Shown here in pieces: positions 1 to 8,379 of a stretch of DNA of 64,000 nucleotides. A model generated the notes under the pieces. The model saw only the letters and a list, made by a program, of their open reading frames with translations, was not told the DNA's origin and searched no databases. The first letter of the stretch is position 1; every line of letters begins with the position of its first letter. The DNA is from Bacteroidia bacterium. GTDB lineage: Bacteria; Bacteroidota; Bacteroidia; Flavobacteriales; Flavobacteriaceae. The stretch is taken from positions 1 through 64,000 of the forward strand of contig JAUIGO010000003.1 in assembly GCA_030429955.1 (NCBI GenBank). Direction: 5' to 3'. The translations under genes were made by a program, and so were the position numbers.

Positions 1-296
1 ATCCCAAAACACTTATAAACGTTGAAAAAGAACTAAAGATAAATGGCTTGACAAAACGTTACGATATTGTGGTATACAATTCTGATGGGAGCATTCATTT
101 GATTGTTGAGTGTAAATCGCCAAAAATTAATATCAATCAAGACACTTTTGACCAAATTGCACGATACAATTTAACTTTAAATGCCACCTTCTTGATGGTA
201 ACTAATGGAATTAATCATTATTATTGTGCTATAGACTTTGAAGCTGAGCGTTATCAGTTTTTAAAAGACATTCCTCATTACGCGATAAATGAATAA
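1..296 (+). CDS. HsdR N-terminal domain nuclease-like protein (5' truncated)
   Basis: The frame is open to the window edge (codons run from position 3), so the true start lies outside; the in-frame TTG at 48 is internal. The visible ~97 residues include the PD-(D/E)XK half-signature RYDIVVYN...LIVECKSP, in which the Asp and the ExK (Glu-Cys-Lys) are the expected metal/catalytic residues, followed by a helix rich in conserved Asn/Tyr. This matches the stand-alone 'type I restriction HsdR N-terminal domain' proteins of about 150 aa that are widespread in Bacteroidota and lack the helicase part of HsdR. The stop overlaps the next ATG by 8 nt, so it is translationally coupled to the DUF998 gene. 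A role in restriction is not supported: no hsdM or hsdS is seen. The true function is unknown. Confidence 0.75.
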   Translation, partial: PKTLINVEKELKINGLTKRYDIVVYNSDGSIHLIVECKSPKININQDTFDQIARYNLTLNATFLMVTNGINHYYCAIDFEAERYQFLKDIPHYAINE

Positions 297-915
297 GACA
301 ATCACATTTTGGCTAGGAATTTTAGGAGCACTATTTTTTATTACTCCTTCTGTTTTAGGCGGTTTACAATTTGAAAACTATAGCCACATCAGTCAGTTTA
401 TAAGCGAAAGTTATGCTTTTGGCACTCCTTATGGAGTTTACATGAGGTTTTTGGGATTTATTCCTAGTGGAATATTAATTACAATGTTCTCCTTCTCATG
501 TTGGAAACTGTTACCAAAATCTAACGTACTAAAAATAGGACTTTTTGGGTTTGGCGTGTTTTATGGCATTGGCACTATCATGGTTGGGCTATTTCCTTGT
601 GATGAAGGCTGCAACAAAGAGTTAATCAATCCGAGCGTATCACAATTAATTCATAACATTTTCGGAGGGCTAACCTATTTAATAGTCCCTGCTTGTTTGA
701 TATTAATTGGTTTTAGTTCAAGAAAATGGAGCGATTCAACTTCCTTCTCATCACTTTCTATTATTTGTGGCACCACAGCATTAATGTTTAGCATGCTGCT
801 TTTAAGTGATTCTGATGGAAATTATATTGGTTTGTTTCAGCGAATAACTGAGGGTTCTATATTATTTTGGTTAATTAACTTTGCCTTTTATATTAAAAAT
901 AATAATCACACTTGA
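289..915 (+). CDS. DUF998 family integral membrane protein
   Basis: The 208-residue product is strongly hydrophobic, with about six transmembrane segments (residues ~7-25, 50-68, 80-102, 122-142, 155-172 and 182-200). The pattern, including a central Pro-Cys-Asp-Glu-Gly-Cys loop (residues ~103-108) before SQLIHNIFGGLTYLIVP, fits the DUF998 family of small bacterial membrane proteins. No catalytic role is known for the family. The ATG at 289 overlaps the upstream gene by 8 nt and the stop overlaps the TTG start of the glycosyltransferase by 4 nt, so the three genes form one coupled unit. The two loop cysteines could form a disulfide; that is inference. Confidence 0.8.
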   Translation: MNKTITFWLGILGALFFITPSVLGGLQFENYSHISQFISESYAFGTPYGVYMRFLGFIPSGILITMFSFSCWKLLPKSNVLKIGLFGFGVFYGIGTIMVGLFPCDEGCNKELINPSVSQLIHNIFGGLTYLIVPACLILIGFSSRKWSDSTSFSSLSIICGTTALMFSMLLLSDSDGNYIGLFQRITEGSILFWLINFAFYIKNNNHT

Positions 916-1901
916 AAATTGCAGTCGTCATATTAAACTGGAACGGAAAAAAACTTTTAGAAGAGTTTTTGCCTTCAGTTGTTGCACATTCTGAAAATGC
1001 AACTGTGTATTTAGCAGATAATGCCTCAACTGATGATTCCATTGAGTTTACCATTAAAAATTTCCCAACGGTTAATATCATTCAAAACAAAATTAATGGA
1101 GGTTATGCCAAAGGCTATAACGATGCTTTAAAAGAGATTGAGGCAGATGTGTTCTGTTTGTTGAACAATGATGTGGAAGTTTCTGAAAATTGGCTGCAAC
1201 CTATTATCGATTGTTTTCAAGAAGATTCTAAAACTGCGATTATTCAACCTAAATTATTAGATTACAAAAACAAGGCCTATTTTGAATATGCTGGAGCAGC
1301 TGGAGGATTTGTAGACAAATATGGTTATCCTTATTGCAGAGGGCGAATTTTCAACACTATTGAAAAAGATAAGCAGCAGTATGAAGGTGTTTCTGATATT
1401 TTTTGGGCGTCTGGAGCTTGTTTCTTTATTAGAGCATCTGTTTTTGAAACACTCAACGGTTTTGATGAATCTTATTTTGCACACCAAGAAGAAATTGATT
1501 TATGCTGGCGAGCCAAAAACTTAGGTTTTCAAATTAAATACGTAAGTGCTTCTGTAGCTTATCATTTAGGTGGCGGAACTTTGAATGCAATAAATCCCAA
1601 AAAAACCTTTTTAAATTTTAGGAACAGCTTATACAACTTAACCAAAAATGCTAAAGGAAATTTATTTTTTCTCATTATTGTTCGTTTATTTTTAGATGGT
1701 ATTGCTGGTATAAAATTTTTATTATGCTTTAAAGCAAGTCATACGTTAGCCATTGTAAAAGCACATTTTTCGTTCTATAAAAATTTTCCAAGATTTTATA
1801 AGCAAAGGAAAAAATTGCAGCAAAAAGCCAAATATTATAATAAAACCTCAATTGTATGGCAATATTTTGTAAAAAATAAACGAATTTTTAATAGTTTATA
1901 A
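912..1901 (+). CDS. Family 2 glycosyltransferase
   Basis: This 329-aa GT-A glycosyltransferase transfers a sugar from a nucleotide sugar to an unidentified acceptor, probably in cell-surface polysaccharide or lipid glycosylation. It shows the N-terminal VVILNWNG strand, the DNASTDDS nucleotide-binding segment, the NNDVEV metal-binding (DxD-like) motif, GACFFIRASVF and the catalytic-loop motif FAHQEEIDLCWRAK, so the catalytic domain is complete (residues 1-240). Residues ~250-275 are hydrophobic, consistent with membrane association. The start is TTG at 912-914, in a TTGA overlap with the upstream stop; the protein begins exactly at the family's first beta strand, which supports this start. 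Acceptor specificity cannot be read from sequence. Confidence 0.9.
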   Translation: MKIAVVILNWNGKKLLEEFLPSVVAHSENATVYLADNASTDDSIEFTIKNFPTVNIIQNKINGGYAKGYNDALKEIEADVFCLLNNDVEVSENWLQPIIDCFQEDSKTAIIQPKLLDYKNKAYFEYAGAAGGFVDKYGYPYCRGRIFNTIEKDKQQYEGVSDIFWASGACFFIRASVFETLNGFDESYFAHQEEIDLCWRAKNLGFQIKYVSASVAYHLGGGTLNAINPKKTFLNFRNSLYNLTKNAKGNLFFLIIVRLFLDGIAGIKFLLCFKASHTLAIVKAHFSFYKNFPRFYKQRKKLQQKAKYYNKTSIVWQYFVKNKRIFNSL

Positions 1902-1951
1902 CTCGTTAGTAAAAGTTTTGTTAATAGTATATTTTACTAGTGTTTTTTATA

Positions 1952-1959
1952 TATTTTTG
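1952..1959 (+). promoter_or_regulatory. Candidate -7 box (TAnnTTTG) upstream of the OmpA-like lipoprotein gene
   Basis: TATTTTTG matches the Bacteroidota -7 consensus TAnnTTTG and lies 35 nt before the ATG at 1995. The nearest upstream TTTG (1917-1920) is 31 nt away, longer than the usual 17-23 nt, so only the -7 element is convincing. Confidence 0.35.
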
Positions 1960-1994
1960 TACTAAGTTTTAAAACTCATTTAACAATTAAACCA

Positions 1995-2855
1995 ATGAAA
2001 AAAATATTAGTTCTGGGCCTTTCAACAATGCTCTTATTAAGCTCATGTGTATCTAAAAAAGAATATGCTGCACTAGAAGCCAAACAAAAAGAAACTCAAG
2101 ATTTATTAAACTCTGCAACCGTTAAACTTAATAGCTGTTTAGCTGATGCCGCTGCTGCAAATGCTCGTGCTGAATCTTTAAATGAACGACTTGCAGATAT
2201 GAAAAAGTCCAATGAGAACTTAATTCAAAGCAACAAAGACCTTACCATGCTTACCTCTAAAGGAGCTAGCAATGTTGAAAAAACATTGGAAAGCATGAAA
2301 GAAAAAGATTTAAAAATTTCGCGCTTACAAGACGCTATTTCCAAAAAAGACAGTGTTATGCTTGCTTTGGTAACAAGTTTGAAGAAAGAAGTAGGTATTA
2401 ACGACCCAGACATTGAAATAAATGTTGAAAAAGGTGTGGTATTTATTTCAATAGCAGACAAGCTTTTATTTAAAACAGGAAGTTATACAGTTACAGCTAG
2501 AGCACAAGAGGTGCTTGCTAAAGTTGCAAAGGTGGTAAACAGTAAACCAAACTTTGATGCTATGGTTGAAGCTCATACAGATAACGTACCTTACCAAAAA
2601 GGCGTATTGTTAGACAATTGGGATTTAAGTGTAAAACGCGCTACTTCTGTTGTTAGAGTTCTTGAAGAATTAAACGTAAATCCGAAACAGCTTATTGCTG
2701 CTGGTCGTGGTGAGTATGCTCCAGTTGCAGAAAATGATACAGCTGAAAACAAAGCGAAAAACAGACGTACACGTATTGTAGTAATGCCAAAAATTGACGA
2801 ATTCTACGATATGATTGAAAAAGAAATGAAAAACTTAGAAGCTGGTGGCAATTAA
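1995..2855 (+). CDS. OmpA family peptidoglycan-binding outer-membrane lipoprotein
   Basis: The 286-aa product has a lipoprotein signal with lipobox LLSSC (Cys at residue 17), a predicted coiled coil over residues ~20-120 (AALEAKQKETQDLL onward), and a C-terminal OmpA domain (residues ~150-270). The OmpA domain carries the peptidoglycan-binding signature: VEAHTDNVPY, then NWDLSVKRATSVVRVL, the GRGEYAP loop and the NRRTRIVV end. The family binds meso-diaminopimelate of peptidoglycan non-covalently and tethers the outer membrane to the wall. It has its own candidate promoter and is followed by a GNRA-loop terminator. The coiled coil followed by OmpA domain is typical of Bacteroidota Pal-like lipoproteins rather than beta-barrel OmpA. 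Confidence 0.9.
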   Translation: MKKILVLGLSTMLLLSSCVSKKEYAALEAKQKETQDLLNSATVKLNSCLADAAAANARAESLNERLADMKKSNENLIQSNKDLTMLTSKGASNVEKTLESMKEKDLKISRLQDAISKKDSVMLALVTSLKKEVGINDPDIEINVEKGVVFISIADKLLFKTGSYTVTARAQEVLAKVAKVVNSKPNFDAMVEAHTDNVPYQKGVLLDNWDLSVKRATSVVRVLEELNVNPKQLIAAGRGEYAPVAENDTAENKAKNRRTRIVVMPKIDEFYDMIEKEMKNLEAGGN

Positions 2856-2877
2856 GAACTCATAAAAAAATTAAGAA

Positions 2878-2905
2878 AGCTCAATCGAAAGGTTGGGCTT
2901 TTTTT
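2878..2905. terminator. Bidirectional terminator between OmpA-like and YrdC-like genes
   Basis: A 9-bp stem (2878-2886 with 2891-2899, two G-T pairs) closes a GAAA tetraloop and is followed by a T run to 2905; an A run upstream gives the mirror-image signal. The two flanking genes converge on it, and the stop codon of the minus-strand gene (2904-2906) sits within its T tract. Confidence 0.8.
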
Positions 2906-3524
2906 ATAGGATATCCAAACTTCCTTTCCCTTCTCTAATAATTACAACATCTCCATCAGAAACATCAATAACTGTTGATGCTTCATTATCACCATAACCA
3001 CCATCAATAACAAGGTCTACTAAGTTGTCCCATTTTTCTTTGATAAGTTCGGGATCGGTTGTGTATTCTATTATTTCATCTTCATCGTGTATAGATGTTG
3101 AAATGATAGGTCGTCCCAATTTTTTTACAATTTCAATAGCGATATTATTGTTTGGAACACGAATACCGACTGTTTTCTTCTTTTTAAAAGGGTTTGGCAA
3201 ATTTTTAGAACTTGGCAAAACAAATGTGTACGGTCCAGGCAAAGCACGTTTTAATAACTTAAAGGTAGAAGTGTCTATTTGTTTTACATAATCACTTAAA
3301 TTGCTCAGATCATGACACACAAAAGAAAAGTTGGATTTTTCTAACTTCACTCCTTTTATCTTGGCCACTCGCTCCAAAGCTTTTAAGTTGGTAATATCAC
3401 AACCCAATCCATAAACAGTGTCTGTAGGATAAATAATTAAACCACCTTTTTTTAAAATATTGACAACCTTCTCAATTTCTTTAGGATTTGGGTTTTCTTC
3501 GTAAATTCTAATAAACTCGGCCAT
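2904..3524 (-). CDS. YrdC/YciO-type L-threonylcarbamoyladenylate synthase family protein
   Basis: This 206-aa protein belongs to the Sua5/YrdC/YciO fold, which makes threonylcarbamoyl-AMP for the t6A37 modification of ANN-decoding tRNAs. Visible signatures are GGLIIYPTDTVYGLGCD near residue 30, LPGPYTFVLPSSK near 95, the basic VGIRVPNN and the nucleotide-binding PIISTSI. Classical YrdC has STSAN at that last place; here it is STSI followed by acidic residues, which points to the YciO branch, whose in vivo role is less certain. The length equals the single-domain form, with no Sua5 extension. No second YrdC copy is in this window, so whether it is the organism's t6A enzyme cannot be decided. 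Confidence 0.85.
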   Translation of the reverse strand: MAEFIRIYEENPNPKEIEKVVNILKKGGLIIYPTDTVYGLGCDITNLKALERVAKIKGVKLEKSNFSFVCHDLSNLSDYVKQIDTSTFKLLKRALPGPYTFVLPSSKNLPNPFKKKKTVGIRVPNNNIAIEIVKKLGRPIISTSIHDEDEIIEYTTDPELIKEKWDNLVDLVIDGGYGDNEASTVIDVSDGDVVIIREGKGSLDIL

Positions 3525-3857
3525 AATAGTTATATTATTAAACGTTTTACAAAGTAACTAATTATTTATATATGAATATGCTAAAATATATGCTGCTTTG
3601 ATATTTTAATAGTATTCAAGCATCATTAAATTGTTTCAATTGTTTTTGCCATAAAAGGGTGTTAGTAAGACATTGACAATCTCATTTCCCAACAGATAAC
3701 CAAATGGTTTATGAATCTGGCGAAAACTTAAAACTTCAGCTGAAAAAGATTATTAACTCATACAGACTGAGAAGTTAAACTAAAAAACTCCCATTCATTT
3801 GGGAGTTTTTTGAGTTATAAAATAAGGCTTTGGTTAATAATAAAAATCGTTAAATTA
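3525..3857. other. 333-bp intergenic region without a supported gene
   Basis: This AT-rich stretch lies between two minus-strand genes. The only longer frame is a 24-codon ATG frame at 3704-3778 (+) with no recognisable motif, not supported as a gene. It ends in a strong hairpin terminator (3782-3811) that serves the minus-strand gene at 3858-4430 and could also end a plus-strand small RNA. The start side (3525-3560) must hold the promoter of the YrdC-like gene; no clear TAnnTTTG box is seen there. Confidence 0.5.
3782..3811. terminator. Rho-independent terminator (bidirectional)
   Basis: A perfect 12-bp stem (3782-3793 with 3800-3811) closes a 6-nt loop, with six A on one side and six T on the other, so it can act in both directions. 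It follows the stop of the minus-strand gene 3858-4430 by about 45 nt. Confidence 0.8.
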
Positions 3858-4430
3858 TTATTTACATTTCAGATAATTACTCAAAGCTAAATTAAATGAT
3901 TCTTTAGCATCAAAATCTTCAATCAGACCATTACCTTTCATGTCAATAAACGCACTAATACCATGCTGTATCATATAAGTTGGATGATAAGTTGGTTCAC
4001 CAACTTCTTTTATTTTCAAACAAATCTCACCTAAACTTTCTGAATTTGACTCTAACTCTTTCCGTATACTTTGAAAAATTAAATCAATCTGATTTTCATC
4101 AAATGACGCAAACATATTCTCTTGTAGCATTAATATAGCTTGATGTGCAGTCTTGTCTTTAACTCTAAAAGTATCATACTTTCCATATACTCCCGCAATG
4201 GCAAAAAGTCGAGCAGCCTTTTGATATTCTTTTGCTTGTACACATTTAGTCATACCATTAAGAATATCTACAGGATTATTATTGTTTTTAACTTCATTTA
4301 AACTAATACACTCTAAAGGATTAGGTGACTCTAAATTACCTTCCGCCTCTATAGATATTATTTTTTGAGCATTAATAGAATTTACTTCGAATATTATTAA
4401 TGCTAGAATAAATAGTTTCTTCTTTTTCAT
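3858..4430 (-). CDS. Secreted protein of unknown function
   Basis: The 190-residue product starts with a clear Sec signal peptide (KKKK, then a hydrophobic core, cleavage probably after INA at residue ~21). The mature part is mixed alpha/beta with few aromatic residues; it has Cys at ~42, 63, 136 and 189. I do not recognise a family. A segment around 145-160 (PTYHPTYMIQHGISAF) looks like a conserved core. It is the last gene of the minus-strand run mnmA, subtilase, flavoprotein, this gene, with a 13-nt gap to the flavoprotein gene and a strong terminator behind it, so it is probably co-transcribed. A periplasmic role is inferred only from the signal peptide. Confidence 0.7.
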   Translation of the reverse strand: MKKKKLFILALIIFEVNSINAQKIISIEAEGNLESPNPLECISLNEVKNNNNPVDILNGMTKCVQAKEYQKAARLFAIAGVYGKYDTFRVKDKTAHQAILMLQENMFASFDENQIDLIFQSIRKELESNSESLGEICLKIKEVGEPTYHPTYMIQHGISAFIDMKGNGLIEDFDAKESFNLALSNYLKCK

Positions 4431-4443
4431 AGTGAATCAATTT

Positions 4444-5385
4444 TCACAAACCAACAACATCCTTTTTAGCTGCTTCAAATTCAGCTAAGATTTCAGAAAC
4501 AATTTCAGCTACTGGCTTTATGTCGTGTATGAGTCCAGCTATTTGTCCTATTTCAAGTTCGCCATCATCCAAATCGCCTTCAAACATACCACGTTTGGCT
4601 CTCGCTCTTCCTAATAATTCTTTGAGCTGTTCTGCTGTTGGTGCTGTTTTATACAGTTCTTGAATCTCGTTATAGAATTTGTTTTTAATCAAACGTACAG
4701 GAGCCAGCTCTTTTAAAGTTAACTGTGTTGCACCTTCTTCAGCATCAACTACAACTTGCTTAAAGGCTTGATGTGCTGAGCTTTCTGTACTTGCTACAAA
4801 TCGGCTTCCAATTTGTACACCATCTGCTCCTAAAACCATAGTGGCCAACATACCTCTTCCTGTGGCAATGCCTCCAGCTGCAATCAACGGAATGTTAATT
4901 TTTTCTTTAACCATTGGAATTAAGGTCAACGTTGTTGTTTCATCACGTCCATTATGTCCTCCAGCTTCAAAACCTTCAGCAACCACAGCATCTACTCCAG
5001 CTTCTTGTGCTTTTAAAGCGAATTTTACACTACTAACCACATGCACCACAGTAATGCCTTTATCTTGTAACCATTTGGTCCAGGTTTTTGGATTTCCAGC
5101 AGAAGTGAATACTATTTTGACATCTTCCTCAACAATAATGTTCATAATATCCTCAATGTTTGGATATAACATTGGCACATTAACTCCAAAAGGTTTATCT
5201 GTTGCTTTTTTGCATTTTTGAATGTGCTCACGCAACACATCAGGATACATGCTTCCTGCACCTATTAAACCTAGAATTCCAGCATTACTAGACGCTGAAG
5301 CCAGCCTCCAACCACTGTTCCAAATCATACCTGCTTGTACAATTGGATATTGAATACCAAAGAGCTTCGTTATTTTATTCTGCAT
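4444..5385 (-). CDS. Nitronate monooxygenase / FabK-like FMN oxidoreductase
   Basis: This 313-aa TIM-barrel flavoprotein belongs to the nitronate monooxygenase (2-nitropropane dioxygenase-like) family, which also contains FabK enoyl-ACP reductases. Seen are IQAGMIWNSGWRLASA at the N-terminus, AGILGLIGAG, EGFEAGGHNGRDETT (FMN phosphate and substrate region), IAAGGIATGRGM and GADGVQIGSRF, the standard FMN-binding succession. The start ATG abuts the upstream subtilase stop with no gap. Typical family length is 310-360 aa, so it is complete. The substrate (nitronate, enoyl thioester or other) cannot be assigned from sequence alone. Confidence 0.88.
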   Translation of the reverse strand: MQNKITKLFGIQYPIVQAGMIWNSGWRLASASSNAGILGLIGAGSMYPDVLREHIQKCKKATDKPFGVNVPMLYPNIEDIMNIIVEEDVKIVFTSAGNPKTWTKWLQDKGITVVHVVSSVKFALKAQEAGVDAVVAEGFEAGGHNGRDETTTLTLIPMVKEKINIPLIAAGGIATGRGMLATMVLGADGVQIGSRFVASTESSAHQAFKQVVVDAEEGATQLTLKELAPVRLIKNKFYNEIQELYKTAPTAEQLKELLGRARAKRGMFEGDLDDGELEIGQIAGLIHDIKPVAEIVSEILAEFEAAKKDVVGL

Positions 5386-6993
5386 TTATTGCTTTAAAAG
5401 TTTTAATGATTTTGAATTAACACCTTCGGCTTGAATCTTTAAGAGATACAATCCGCTTGACAACTGTTGTAAATCGACAGGTTGAAAAGGTTGGATAATG
5501 GTTTCAATAACCAATTTTCCTAAAATATCATGAATATATAAATTCGCATTTTCTACCTCATCTGGAAACAGTACTTGTAAGGTTGTTTCAACAGGATTTG
5601 GAAAGAGTTTAAACTCAGTTAGTTCATTATTTTGGTTGCTTAGTTCTGTAGCTAAAGCATTACCTAAATTAGGGATACCATAACCTAAAAAATAATCAGG
5701 TGTTGTGTATTGTGACGCAGATTCTCTTACCAATTGCATCAGTTCAGCATTGGTTAAATCTGGAAGCGCCTGACGCAAACAAGCCAAGCCTCCTGTCATA
5801 ATTGGAGAACTGAAAGACGTTCCATTATTTTGAACAATAACGTTATCTGGTCCTATCACATAAGCTGCAGCTCCACGAGCTACAACATCAGGTTTTTGTG
5901 TTGGTTGTATGGCACTGCCTTGAGAACTGAACGACGCATAATCTCCGTTTAAATCTACAGCTCCTATGGTAAAAACACCTTGAGCATCAGCAGGTGCATT
6001 AACACCTGAAGCTCCAGCGTTTCCAGCTGAATTGATCAAAAGCAATCCTTTTTCAAAAGCAATATTGGCGCCTCTGGTGATAAATGCTGTGTTACCATCT
6101 AAATCACTGTTTGAATAACTGTAATTCGGGTTGTCATAACCTTTATATCCTAATGAGGTATTAATAATATCAACACCTAAACTATCTGCACGCTCAGCAG
6201 CTTCAACCCAATAGCTTTCTTCCACAGGATTTTCATGTTCTGCTTCTTCTGTTCTGAACAAATAATACGAAGCATCTGGAGCAGTACCTACATATTGATC
6301 CTGTATAAAACCAGCCATTGTGCTTAACACCTTTGTTCCATGTGTATTACCTGTGTAAGCATACACATCAGCAGTTCTGTTTACAAAGTCATAACCATCT
6401 AACAAGTCTCCAGCATCTCTTAATCTCTGAAATGCTCCCATAGTGTTCACGTTTGGAAAACCTGCATCTAACACAGCAACTGTAACACCTTCTCCTGTAA
6501 AATCCAATTCATGAAGAGCATCAGCATTTATCATTTCAACTTGATTTTGAGTGTTGCCATAGTCAAAATCAACTAAGGCATCTTCAACTTCAAATTTATT
6601 CATGTCATCATTAATTTGAATTGGTGACATATTTAAACCATCATCTGCAAAATCAATTGAAGATACAAAGTTCAGATTCAAAAGGTCATTGATATCAGAT
6701 TCGGTACCTCTTACATGAACAGCATTAAACCATTTAGATTTAGCCAAAACCAATATTCCAGTTGCGTTTTTTACTTGAGTGATATAACTTTCATTTACAG
6801 GAACATCGCGCTCATCAATAGCAACGTTATGATTTGCTTTTCGGTCTATTGCTTTTTGGGTAAGAATCGTTATAGGATTTGCAAGAGCAGTTGCAACATC
6901 TTCTTTATCGACAAAATAAACCCAAGCATCTTCTTGAGCAAAAAGGATGCATTGAAAGAAAATGAAACTTACAAAAAGTAATTTCTTTAGCAT
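5386..6993 (-). CDS. Subtilisin-like (S8) serine protease with type IX sorting domain
   Basis: This 535-aa exported protease has a Sec signal peptide (to about residue 19), a propeptide-like region (20-150) and an S8 catalytic domain with the full triad: Asp176 in VAVLDAGFPN, His218 in NTHGTKV and Ser393 in NGTSFSSP; Asn325 in SAGNAG supplies the oxyanion hole. The C-terminus (about 460-535) begins with LFPNPVETTLQV and ends in SLKLLKQ, a type A C-terminal domain for the Bacteroidota type IX secretion system, so the enzyme is likely delivered to the cell surface or medium. Its own promoter was not identified; it lies 24 nt after mnmA and runs directly into the flavoprotein gene. Confidence 0.92.
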   Translation of the reverse strand: MLKKLLFVSFIFFQCILFAQEDAWVYFVDKEDVATALANPITILTQKAIDRKANHNVAIDERDVPVNESYITQVKNATGILVLAKSKWFNAVHVRGTESDINDLLNLNFVSSIDFADDGLNMSPIQINDDMNKFEVEDALVDFDYGNTQNQVEMINADALHELDFTGEGVTVAVLDAGFPNVNTMGAFQRLRDAGDLLDGYDFVNRTADVYAYTGNTHGTKVLSTMAGFIQDQYVGTAPDASYYLFRTEEAEHENPVEESYWVEAAERADSLGVDIINTSLGYKGYDNPNYSYSNSDLDGNTAFITRGANIAFEKGLLLINSAGNAGASGVNAPADAQGVFTIGAVDLNGDYASFSSQGSAIQPTQKPDVVARGAAAYVIGPDNVIVQNNGTSFSSPIMTGGLACLRQALPDLTNAELMQLVRESASQYTTPDYFLGYGIPNLGNALATELSNQNNELTEFKLFPNPVETTLQVLFPDEVENANLYIHDILGKLVIETIIQPFQPVDLQQLSSGLYLLKIQAEGVNSKSLKLLKQ

Positions 6994-7017
6994 TTTTTAT
7001 GATTTGGTATCTGCAAG

Positions 7018-8205
7018 TTAAGAAATAACTCCAGAACCAACTAATTCATCGTTGAGATACCAAGCTACAAATTGACCTTCGGTTATTGCTGATTGAAATT
7101 CTTCAAATGCGACATATAAGCCATTGCTCACTTTGTAAAGTGTTGCTTTTTGAAGTGGCTGTCTGTATCGTATTCGAGCCATAACATCCATTGATTCGCC
7201 TTCCTGAATGGCTAAATCTTCACGAATCCAGTGTAACTCATCATTAGTTACAAAGAGTGCTTTTTTATATAAACCAGGATGCGATTTCCCTTGTCCTGTG
7301 TAAATCACATTCTCCTCAACATCTGTATCTATCACAAATAAGGGTCCTGCTGTTCCACCAACAGCCAAACCTTTTCGTTGACCTTTGGTAAAATAATGTG
7401 CACCTTGATGCTTGCCTACTATACGACCATCAGAAACGTTGTAATCCATTTTTCTGGATTCATATACAAGCTGATCTTCAACCGAGTTGAAACTTGGAGC
7501 TGTTTGAGAATACAATTGATAATCTTCAGGAATTTCTACAATAACACCTTCCTTAGGTTGGAGCTGTTGTTGTAAAAAATCTGGAAGTTTCACTTTTCCA
7601 ATAAAACACAAGCCTTGAGAATCTCTTTTTTCAGCAGTAATTAAATCCTGTTCTGTAGCAATTTGTCTCACTTCTGGTTTGGTCAATTCACCGATTGGAA
7701 ATAAAGTTTTTGCCAGTTGTTCTTGAGATAATTGACATAAAAAGTACGATTGGTCTTTGTTGTTGTCTTTCCCAGCTAACAATTGATAAATGTTCTTACC
7801 CTCTTTTTCAATAGTCCCTTTTCTGCAATAGTGACCAGTTGCTACAAAATCGGCTCCTAAGTCCAAGGCAATTTTCATAAAGACATCAAACTTAATTTCT
7901 CTGTTGCAAAGTACATCTGGATTTGGCGTACGACCTCTTTCATATTCATTGAACATGTAATCGACAATGCGCTCTTTGTATTGAGCACTTAAATCGACTG
8001 TTTGAAACGGAATGCCTAACTTTTCAGCAACTAGCATGGCATCGTTGCTATCTTCCAGCCAAGGACACTCATTAGATATAGTCACAGAATCGTCATGCCA
8101 ATTCTTCATAAAAAGTCCAATAACCTCGTAGCCTTGCTCTTTTAAGAGAAACGCTGCAACGCTAGAATCTACACCTCCAGAAAGTCCTACTACTACTCTT
8201 TTCAT
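7018..8205 (-). CDS. mnmA: tRNA-specific 2-thiouridylase MnmA
   Basis: MnmA thiolates uridine-34 of the tRNAs for Lys, Glu and Gln. Seen are the PP-loop SGGVDSS at residue ~9, the catalytic cysteine in [12 protein letters not shown], the second catalytic cysteine in SQGLCFIGK, and the C-terminal beta-barrel ([12 protein letters not shown] onward). The 395-aa length is somewhat above the E. coli length (about 368). I place the start at the ATG at 8203-8205: the in-frame TTG 21 nt further upstream (8224-8226) is part of a perfect -7 promoter box and cannot be in the mRNA made from it. The gene heads a minus-strand run that continues into the subtilase gene. Confidence 0.95.
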   Translation of the reverse strand: MKRVVVGLSGGVDSSVAAFLLKEQGYEVIGLFMKNWHDDSVTISNECPWLEDSNDAMLVAEKLGIPFQTVDLSAQYKERIVDYMFNEYERGRTPNPDVLCNREIKFDVFMKIALDLGADFVATGHYCRKGTIEKEGKNIYQLLAGKDNNKDQSYFLCQLSQEQLAKTLFPIGELTKPEVRQIATEQDLITAEKRDSQGLCFIGKVKLPDFLQQQLQPKEGVIVEIPEDYQLYSQTAPSFNSVEDQLVYESRKMDYNVSDGRIVGKHQGAHYFTKGQRKGLAVGGTAGPLFVIDTDVEENVIYTGQGKSHPGLYKKALFVTNDELHWIREDLAIQEGESMDVMARIRYRQPLQKATLYKVSNGLYVAFEEFQSAITEGQFVAWYLNDELVGSGVIS

Positions 8206-8223
8206 TATTAATTTTAAGAATTG

Positions 8224-8231
8224 CAAAGATA
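8224..8231 (-). promoter_or_regulatory. -7 promoter box of mnmA (TATCTTTG)
   Basis: Read on the minus strand, TATCTTTG matches TAnnTTTG exactly and places transcription start about 12 nt before the mnmA ATG. No good TTG/TTTG -33 element is seen at the usual distance. Confidence 0.55.
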
Positions 8232-8286
8232 CAATTTTTCATCGTTTTGATTTGAATTTCATCATTTTGCTTATCTGCTTTTAAGA

Positions 8287-8336
8287 AATATTTTGTTTAA
8301 CTTTAACAAAATATTATTAAACAAATAATATTTTTG
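8287..8336. promoter_or_regulatory. Nested inverted repeats in the FAS1 lipoprotein promoter
   Basis: Three overlapping dyads lie 45-95 nt before the ATG at 8380. First, AATATTTTGTT (8287-8297) and its perfect complement AACAAAATATT (8305-8315), 7 nt apart. Second, TGTTTAA (8294-8300) with TTAAACA (8317-8323). Third, ACAAA (8322-8326) with TTTGT, overlapping a -7-like TATTTTTG (8329-8336). A second -7-like TAATCTTTG follows at 8339-8347. Such symmetry right at the promoter suggests a dimeric regulator's operator; the regulator is unknown. Confidence 0.45.
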
Positions 8337-8379
8337 TCTAATCTTTGTATTTAAATATTAAACAATTAAAATTCAGAAA

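Noticed and set aside
3704-3778. 24-codon frame in the 333-bp intergenic region
   Set aside because: No recognisable motif, no ribosome-binding context and no support apart from being open; mentioned only as a possible relic.
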